64,000 bases of DNA from Epiperipatus broadwayi (lineage: Eukaryota > Onychophora > Udeonychophora > Euonychophora > Peripatidae): positions 3,449,420-3,513,419 of the forward strand of contig JAQFVV010012510.1 in NCBI GenBank assembly GCA_028023455.1. Reading direction: 5' to 3'. The position numbers and the translations under genes were made by a program. Numbering within the stretch: the stretch's first letter is position 1; each line of letters opens with the position of its first letter. Below are positions 57,700 to 64,000 of this stretch, in pieces. The notes under the pieces were generated by a model. That model worked only from the letters and a program-made list of their open reading frames with translations, was not told where the DNA came from and ran no database searches.

Positions 57700-58565
57700 G
57701 ACAAGAGTTTTTTTTTTTTATATATTATTTATCTATATCTACTAATCTAAATATACATATAGTTTACATTCCCTATTCCAGAATGTTTTTTTTCTAGTTC
57801 ATTTATCTTTTACTCAATATAAAACCTTGAAGACAACTGGGTAATTGTCTTTATGGCTGGATCAGCTTAATCTTGCAGAAGTACTTTGATGGTTGTCTGT
57901 AGGAATTTAATCTCTTGTGGTTTCTGAATTGAACTCCATAAGATTTTCAGGATTTTTAGTATCTTGTGTCTTCCTTCGCTGAACACTTCTTTATGACATT
58001 TCTATTATTGCTACCATCTCTTTCATTTTTCTTTATAATAATAGTGTTATTGCACTGTCTTAAATGAGCTATATATCTTTTGAAAATACAATTATCTTCA
58101 GGTTTTACTTCTATTATTTGTTTAGATAATATCTTACTAATATTACTCTTTATTCATTTTTTTATTAAAATATCTCTAATCTCCTATAGTAAATTTTGCT
58201 TTTTTCTTAGAATCAGTTTCTGATTTACTTTGATTGAGAAATATGCCCATAACTTCTTACTCATCAACAATCTAGCTGGAGGTTACTCTAATATACATAT
58301 AAATTCTTTTATTATTAAACCAATGCTCATTCAATCATTTCTTAACAGTCAACAGTTTCAATTGCCCCTGCAATCTTCCTCAGAATTACAAAATATACAT
58401 ACAAACCATATATATATATATACAAAAAATATATTACATATATATGTGTGAATATATACACACACATATATAGTATACATATTATTATAACATAAGGTAT
58501 ACATGTTTCATAAAAAAATATTCCTAGTGCATACACTATCTAAAATAAATATCAAATCACTTCAA
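57700..58565. other. 3' part of the gypsy-type element without readable coding
   Basis: This lies between the integrase relic and the 3' LTR. A single-arm copy of the hairpin-AAAC motif is at 58345-58388 on the minus strand (CTGAGGAAGATTGC-AGGG-GCAATTGAAAC), followed by a TA/CA microsatellite near 58410-58470. Confidence 0.5.
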
Positions 58566-58569
58566 ACAT

Positions 58570-60600
58570 TAAGCAATTTTCAGTTATGACCTCTGTAAAA
58601 TAAACATGTAGTTGAAAATTTCTTAATGTTTGAGGTGATTTGACATAATGTTTCGTGTATGTCAGCCCGATTTGATTTTTTAAAGTTCCATTTCAGTTGC
58701 TGAACTGCTTTTTTGACCAGTCCATTTGATTCAGATGACATGGAGACAATTTTATGTTTAATATCTCCCTTCATGAACTTGTTATCTGTTACAATTATTT
58801 AAAAAAAAAAAACATGTTTAGCAAATATTTCTCAACTTCTTAATGGTTTTTCCTATTCCTGTATTTTTCATGAACTTGAATACTCGCCCCATCAGGATTA
58901 TGTTTTAATAACTAATAAAAGAATTTGTCCATTACATAGATTATCATGGTACATACATACTCTGCTATGATCTAGATGCTACAGTCCATAACATTAAACT
59001 TTTTGTGGTATAACTCACAATCTTTAATCTTTTTTTCAATCTCTTCATCAATTTTTACCACCAAATGTATCCTTTGACCAGAATTTTTTCCTGAACTATG
59101 TCTGGGTGCCCCTGGTGTATTAACAATTATTCTTTTTCCTGTTGTACAACCATTTCCTATGGCATACAATATACCTCCTTGAGGTTGATAGTTGCCCTTG
59201 GTTCTTCTAAAAATGAGATGCAAAACCTTTCATTAATCCACTTCATGAGGACTTGATACTCTTTGTCTATTATCCTACAATTTCATTGATTAATGTCGGT
59301 GAGTGCATTATATCTATATAATTAATTTCAATTCCATTCTATGTAGTATTCTCGATAGAACATCGACATTAATTAACTCTTTTTTTTTTTTTGATAATTA
59401 AGTTCAAAATCATATGCTGCTAGCACATTGTGTTAATGTAGCATGTATGGATTTCAATGATCAGGCAATAATTTTGTTTTGAGAGAATATCCAAAAAAGA
59501 TTAATGATCAAAAATAATCTTGAATGACGTATTGCATAAGTATTGCTGATACTTCTTTATTCTAAACATGATTTCCAGAAATTTCTTTCAGCTCTCAACA
59601 AAACTATATTTGAAGGAATCGATAGTTAGTGCCACTTCTAAATCACTAACAGAGAGTATAATCAAAAGAGAGCTTTAGTCTGTTTAAAAGCATTCCCTTA
59701 AGACTTTTCTCCACTTCCACCTTTGATTCTTTTGAAGGTTGTATAGTGATTGCACTATTTTCTCTTCAAAAAACTTCCATAAAAATTTACAACACCTAGA
59801 AAAGCTTGAAATTGTAAATATTCATTAGAATAGGGTTAACTGATCAGACCTTTTACTGAAGAATGTTTCTCCCTTTCTGATATTTTATGTCCTAAAAAAT
59901 TAATTTCTTCAGTTTCCCAGGTGCATTTTTCAGGACTTGACATTTCAAATTTATCCGAACAGTCAGTCAGCGACAATACTTTTGCTTTTTGAACATAAGT
60001 TATTTTTAGGTGTTTATAAATTACAGTTTTAGCCTTTTCTGTAATTAATATTTTAACTAGTGATGCATTAAGTCTTTCTTATTCAGATTTAAGCAAACTG
60101 GGAAACTATGCTATATTTCTTTTTCTATAGAAATATGTCTTACCATGATTTGTTCATTTCTTAAAGCACTGACACATTCTCATGGCCTAATATAGATTGC
60201 ATTTTTCCTTTACAATATATAAATTATAATCTGACTTTTTAGCATAGTGTCTAACTATAGCTTTTACCACTCTATACATATATTTCTATTTACATCATTT
60301 TGCATAAAGATATGATTTTTCAATCTGAGGTGAATTTCTATATTTAGCTGGCAGGAGATTCCAGTATATTTTAGACATAAACAATAATTCCAACCCACTA
60401 TCTATTTCCATGAAGAAGTCATTTACATTTACAAGTGGTATTTATTAATAATGAGTCGATTTTATTAAACATTTACAAGTGATATTTATTAATAATGAGT
60501 CAATTTTATTACAGATTTTTCAACTGCATTTTTTAAAATTTTACCATCACATTTTGCCAACATGTAATTATTTTTTTTCTTTCCATCCTTTACTTTCAGA
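58570..60600 (-). pseudogene. pol relic: protease, RT, RNase H, integrase
   Basis: Decayed blocks lie in order. WNLLPAKYRNSP, protease-flanking, is near 60360. FLGHKISERE and FLGVVNFYGSFL of the RT connection/thumb are at about 59900-59760. AAYDFELNY and NVDVLSRIL of RNase H lie near 59420-59350. An integrase piece EIEKKIKDCELYHKKF, derived from the DCExCQK zinc region, is at 59050-59000. SSESNGLVKKAVQQLKWNFK, the integrase NG...EKAVQ helix, is at 58740-58680. The RNase H end and both integrase pieces are at family-typical spacing. There are stops throughout. Confidence 0.7.
60426..60512 (+). repeat. 44-bp tandem duplication
   Basis: ACATTTACAAGTGGTATTTA ... GAGTCGATTTTATTAA is followed at once by the same sequence with two substitutions (GTGAT, GTCAA). 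It lies inside the pol relic. Confidence 0.9.
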
Positions 60601-61080
60601 TATATTTTGACAACTGTCCTTTATTTTTGCAATCTCACACTTTGCACACGTGAGTTAAATCCCTTTCTTTTCCGAAGTATAAAAATTTTCATTTGTCAAA
60701 ATTGTACACTCTTTTCTCTTCTGATTTTTATTGCATTTTTTTCTGTTTTATTAATGATGCCCTGCTATTTTTCAGTCACATTATTTTTTGACAATCCATC
60801 ACATTGGTTTAACACTAACTCGGTGCTAATCCTTTTATTGCATCAATATGTGAGGTCTACATTAAGACAAAATTACAGCTTCAATTTTTAATTTATCATT
60901 TCATACAAGAACTGGTCAAGAAGTGCTTCCTCTATGAAATGTCCATGTTCCAACTTAGCTAGCCCCCTGAATAACTCTCTTACATTTTTGCCTTTGAATT
61001 GCTTTCTATTTTGATAATGCTGGGCTGGAAAAAAAATCAATAATTTTACTTCATAAGTAAATTCAACAGCAATTTGGAGT
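60600..61080 (-). pseudogene. gag relic of the gypsy-type element
   Basis: Frames on the minus strand resemble mag-type gag: LEHGHFIEEA and LLDQFLYEM, then LTY..KRISTELVLNQ. They end in zinc-knuckle remnants (LTHVCKV and DCKNKGQLSKYI at about 60660-60600). Several frameshifts. Confidence 0.55.
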
Positions 61081-61561
61081 TCACATATTCTATTAGAGCC
61101 TCAATCACAATCTTACCTGAAAAATATAATAGTGTGGCTATCTATAATGTATGTTCATCAATCTCATTTAGTAAAAAAAAAAAAAAAATTCCATTCTCGT
61201 TTTATATAAACATCATTCAGAGATGTTATTTATATCAAAATTATTAATAAATGTTTATCCACTAATAACATATTCTCCACTTCGTCCGTCCATCCATCCC
61301 AATTTGAATATACTATATAATTGTGAAGAATTGGTTTATTTTAAATAGATTAATGCCTTATTCAGATTTTGCAATCCAAGCAATGAAATGGTATTCAATG
61401 CCTTATGCTGATAGACTTAGTTTTTTTCCTCAATATGAATCATTATATTTCTTACTATTCTTGAGGCAAAAAAAAAAAAAATATTGATTTCACTCCTGAA
61501 ATCATTCTTATGTCAACTACGCCAGTATATTGTGTATGATGGGCTAACTTTCATATATGGG

Positions 61562-62212
61562 TGATTAGCTAACTTTCACACATAGGCGCAGTTTAAATCC
61601 TAGGCTAGTCAATCAAACTCAAATTAGAAAGGTTAAGGATTCAATGCCCCCCCCCCTCCAAATGAATGTACAAATTACAAGGCAACTACTTTAATATCAA
61701 TAATATTAACTAATTCCAACACTGTCATAATACAATTATACATATTCATATTATTACATATAAAATATTATTTGTATCCTATTAAAATTTATATAATCTA
61801 TTACGTTTTTTTTTCTTGCATCACTTATTTATTTATGATATTCTGGGATTTTAGCTTGACAAATTCTCTAGCTCCCTGATTCTATGATTATTTATTTGGT
61901 TTTATTTACACCTTTAAATTTAATCTGCCATATAGCTTGAATGGCTGATTAAATGTATTACAATTAGAAACAGCGCTAAAAATAAAATGTTTATACCTTT
62001 AAAGTATCCGGGGGAAATCAATTACAACTGAGGTTTTAAAAACCAACAGTTAACTAACACGTTTTAAGAAATAGATTTTCAATTAATCTTTTATTTTCCA
62101 ACTTCATAAATCATTCTAATCTTTTTAATGATCAATATATTTGAAAACTGATTAATTTTATACTTAATAAAATATACACAACATATATACGATAATATTT
62201 TAATAAAAAGTC
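61562..62212 (-). repeat. 5' LTR of the gypsy-type element
   Basis: TTAGCTAACTTTCACACATA, TTTAAATCCTAGGCTAGTCA, ATTCATATTATTACATATAA, TTTATTTACACCTTT, GGAAATCAATTACAAC and AAAATATACACAACA match the 3' LTR. It is about 90 bp longer through an internal insertion. A 22-bp partial duplication of its start lies at 61541-61565. Confidence 0.65.
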
Positions 62213-62214
62213 AG

Positions 62215-64000
62215 TCACAAAAATTCAGTTTATGTTTATTAATTTAAATGAACACGTCAATGTCAGCAGTGAGAAATTGCTTTCTCAACATTTAAAAAAG
62301 ATGTCTGAAAAAAAAAAAGTTTAATTTTAATGCTAGCTCACTTTATAAATACCCCAAATTATCGACCAACTTTTATTTGCTGGGTAGGACAGAAGTGATA
62401 AAAAAAAAAACCCAAAATAATTATACGTAAGTTCACTTTCTATACATTCAGCAATTAGGGCCTTACTTCTGCATAAACACCTCGGAAATATTACAATTTT
62501 AAAAGACTACGATATTAGATTACAGTACTTCAAAAAGTTTTACATTACTAAAATTTACTATAGTTAAAACAAACTTTTAGATCGAAAAATAGTGAAAAAT
62601 ACACCTGCTGGCATTTCCTATCTATAATAAATACTAGGACATAGTTCTTTACGCTGAGGAAAATATATCAACTACTACAGGAAAAAAAAAATGCTGTATT
62701 GACGTTCTTATTCATTAATATTTAATAACTATTCAGATACTATAAGCAAAACTTAGATTTATATCTTTTTAAAAATGAAAGGACATGTTAAATGGTATTT
62801 TTACAAAAAAAAGAAGTACTTACAAGAAAAGACTGGCAACAAATAAAAGAAAAAATAAAACAAATTTTTTCACTTTTTGCAAAACAACTATTTATGAAGA
62901 CACATATAAACAATTATGACAATTTCTGGCGAATGAAAATTTATACGAGTAAACAACAAACCATTTTAGAACACGTTTTCTTAACATCATAAATCTCACG
63001 CAACGTTGTACATGTGATATGATGTGATGTAACTAGAGGCCTCTATTGCGTTGATAAAAAAATAAAAATACAGTATTATCTTTTCATAACTAAATGCAGA
63101 ATTTCAAAATGCAGCACTCTAATGTTAAGATGTTTTTTAGGTAATAAATAAAAATACTTGATTCATTATGTATACAGTAATTATAAATATTTATAATACA
63201 AATGTATTTAATTAAATAATTTCTCTTTCTCAGTAAATGGAAAAACATTAATAAAAAAATGATGCAATTGCAAATACTTTTTGTTTATATAGAACAGTAC
63301 CGTATTCTTTTTATTAAAAGAAGAACTTGATTAATTACTTTTCAGTTGTTGAAATGCTAAATACATTTTAGTACATCATATATGTATTAGTTATTAAAAT
63401 AGAAATTCATATAACACTATAATATTAGCCAAAAACAAAATTTTACTAAAATCTTTCCTCAACCATTGTTTCATCTATTAACAAATAGATCTTTTCAAGT
63501 GAAATTCACTAAAAACATACAACATATATATATATACAAAACAGCCTTTCCATCATTCATTTCAAAAAACAATTTCCTTTATCATCAAAGGTTGTCTTCA
63601 TGAGATTAGCAAAGGAAGTCTGCATGAGATTGATTGACTCAGATTCAAAAAAAATTATCATCAAAGTTTCATTTACTCTTCTTTTCCCTTTTTCACAAAA
63701 AAATAACCTCTGCAGTGACAAATAACATTTTATGATCTGTATTCAGTTTATGAGTATACAAAGCTGATTTATGATATCTATTTCTACTCTTATGAATTTT
63801 AACTCTTTTATTGAGACTTAATTTACTCTGACCTAAATAAATTTTATGACAACTTTGATTTAATAATCATTAATCATGAGAACTAGTTTCATGTTGGCCA
63901 CATAAAAATAAATCAGAGATTATTTCTGAAGCAGAAAAGCATAGCATTCATAGTTAAATCTGAATCAAATCTAACTGGAATTGTAATGAATATCTATTTG
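62215..64000. other. Right flank, AT-rich
   Basis: One plus-strand frame at 62792-62992 (MVFLQKKEVLTRKDWQQIKE...) is lysine-rich and unrecognised, with no upstream or downstream support. Otherwise there are A/T runs only and no gene was recognised. Confidence 0.45.

Larger units (their letters stand above)
56905..62212 (-). mobile_element. Ty3/gypsy-type (mag-like) LTR retrotransposon, decayed
   Basis: Two direct repeats of about 560-650 bp (56905-57466 and 61562-62212) flank minus-strand gag and pol relics. The total of 5.3 kb is normal for the group. Minus-strand order is 5' LTR, gag, knuckles, protease, RT, RNase H, integrase, 3' LTR. The LTRs have diverged strongly, so insertion was long ago. 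No envelope gene was seen. Confidence 0.75.

Noticed and set aside
60607-60891. 94-codon plus-strand ORF
   Set aside because: It is antisense to the gag relic, and the minus-strand reading shows gag and zinc-knuckle remnants.
62792-62992. 66-codon lysine-rich ORF as a gene
   Set aside because: It has no recognisable motif, splice context or repeat support, and such ORFs are expected by chance in A-rich DNA.

Overview
The window is nuclear DNA from an animal, most likely an invertebrate and plausibly an arthropod. It is very AT-rich, has one recognisable spliced gene with kilobase-scale GT-AG introns, and carries decayed mariner, Tigger/pogo-like, RTE-type and other non-LTR, and Ty3/gypsy-type elements. 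Nothing in it looks bacterial: there are no operons, no ribosome-binding sites and no long uninterrupted ORFs. The species cannot be settled from the sequence.

The one confidently identified host gene is SIL1, the nucleotide exchange factor of the ER chaperone BiP, on the minus strand. Four coding exons (53573-53354, 36657-36269, 32286-32165, 21395-20771) join in phase across consensus splice sites. The result is 451 residues, from a signal peptide to a C-terminal KDEL tetrapeptide. The three introns are 16.7, 4.0 and 10.8 kb and hold most of the mobile DNA in the window. A second, unidentified minus-strand gene may begin at 5253 with a short membrane-anchor exon.

Layout from left to right. 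0-9.4 kb: RTE-type LINE remnants on both strands, the putative membrane-protein exon, a 3' fragment of another LINE, and a jockey-like fragment. 9.4-20.7 kb: AT-rich DNA with a 2.8-kb DNA transposon bounded by 84-91 bp terminal inverted repeats, and several long palindromes. 20.7-53.6 kb: SIL1. Intron 3 (21.4-32.2 kb) holds an RTE copy, tRNA-like repeats, a 3.1-kb Tigger-like element containing two minisatellites and a nested inverted repeat, and a GC-rich patch with four CTCF-like motifs. Intron 2 holds a mariner with both ends intact, 72 bases inside the splice donor. Intron 1 holds a 720-bp foldback element, a second mariner relic, a 3' piece of a non-LTR element, and a nearly complete but decayed 5.8-kb LINE with a poly-A end. 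53.6-64 kb: a tRNA-like sequence and a decayed Ty3/gypsy (mag-like) retrotransposon on the minus strand with divergent LTRs.

The most unusual signal is shared by two otherwise different repeat families. Many copies contain CTGATGA, then a short GC-rich hairpin, then (G)AAAC, which resembles the catalytic core of a hammerhead ribozyme. The copies are often arranged as perfect or near-perfect palindromes. All visible copies have an extra or mismatched base at the foot of stem II, so activity is unproven. This signal and the CTCF-like cluster are the two observations most worth following up.
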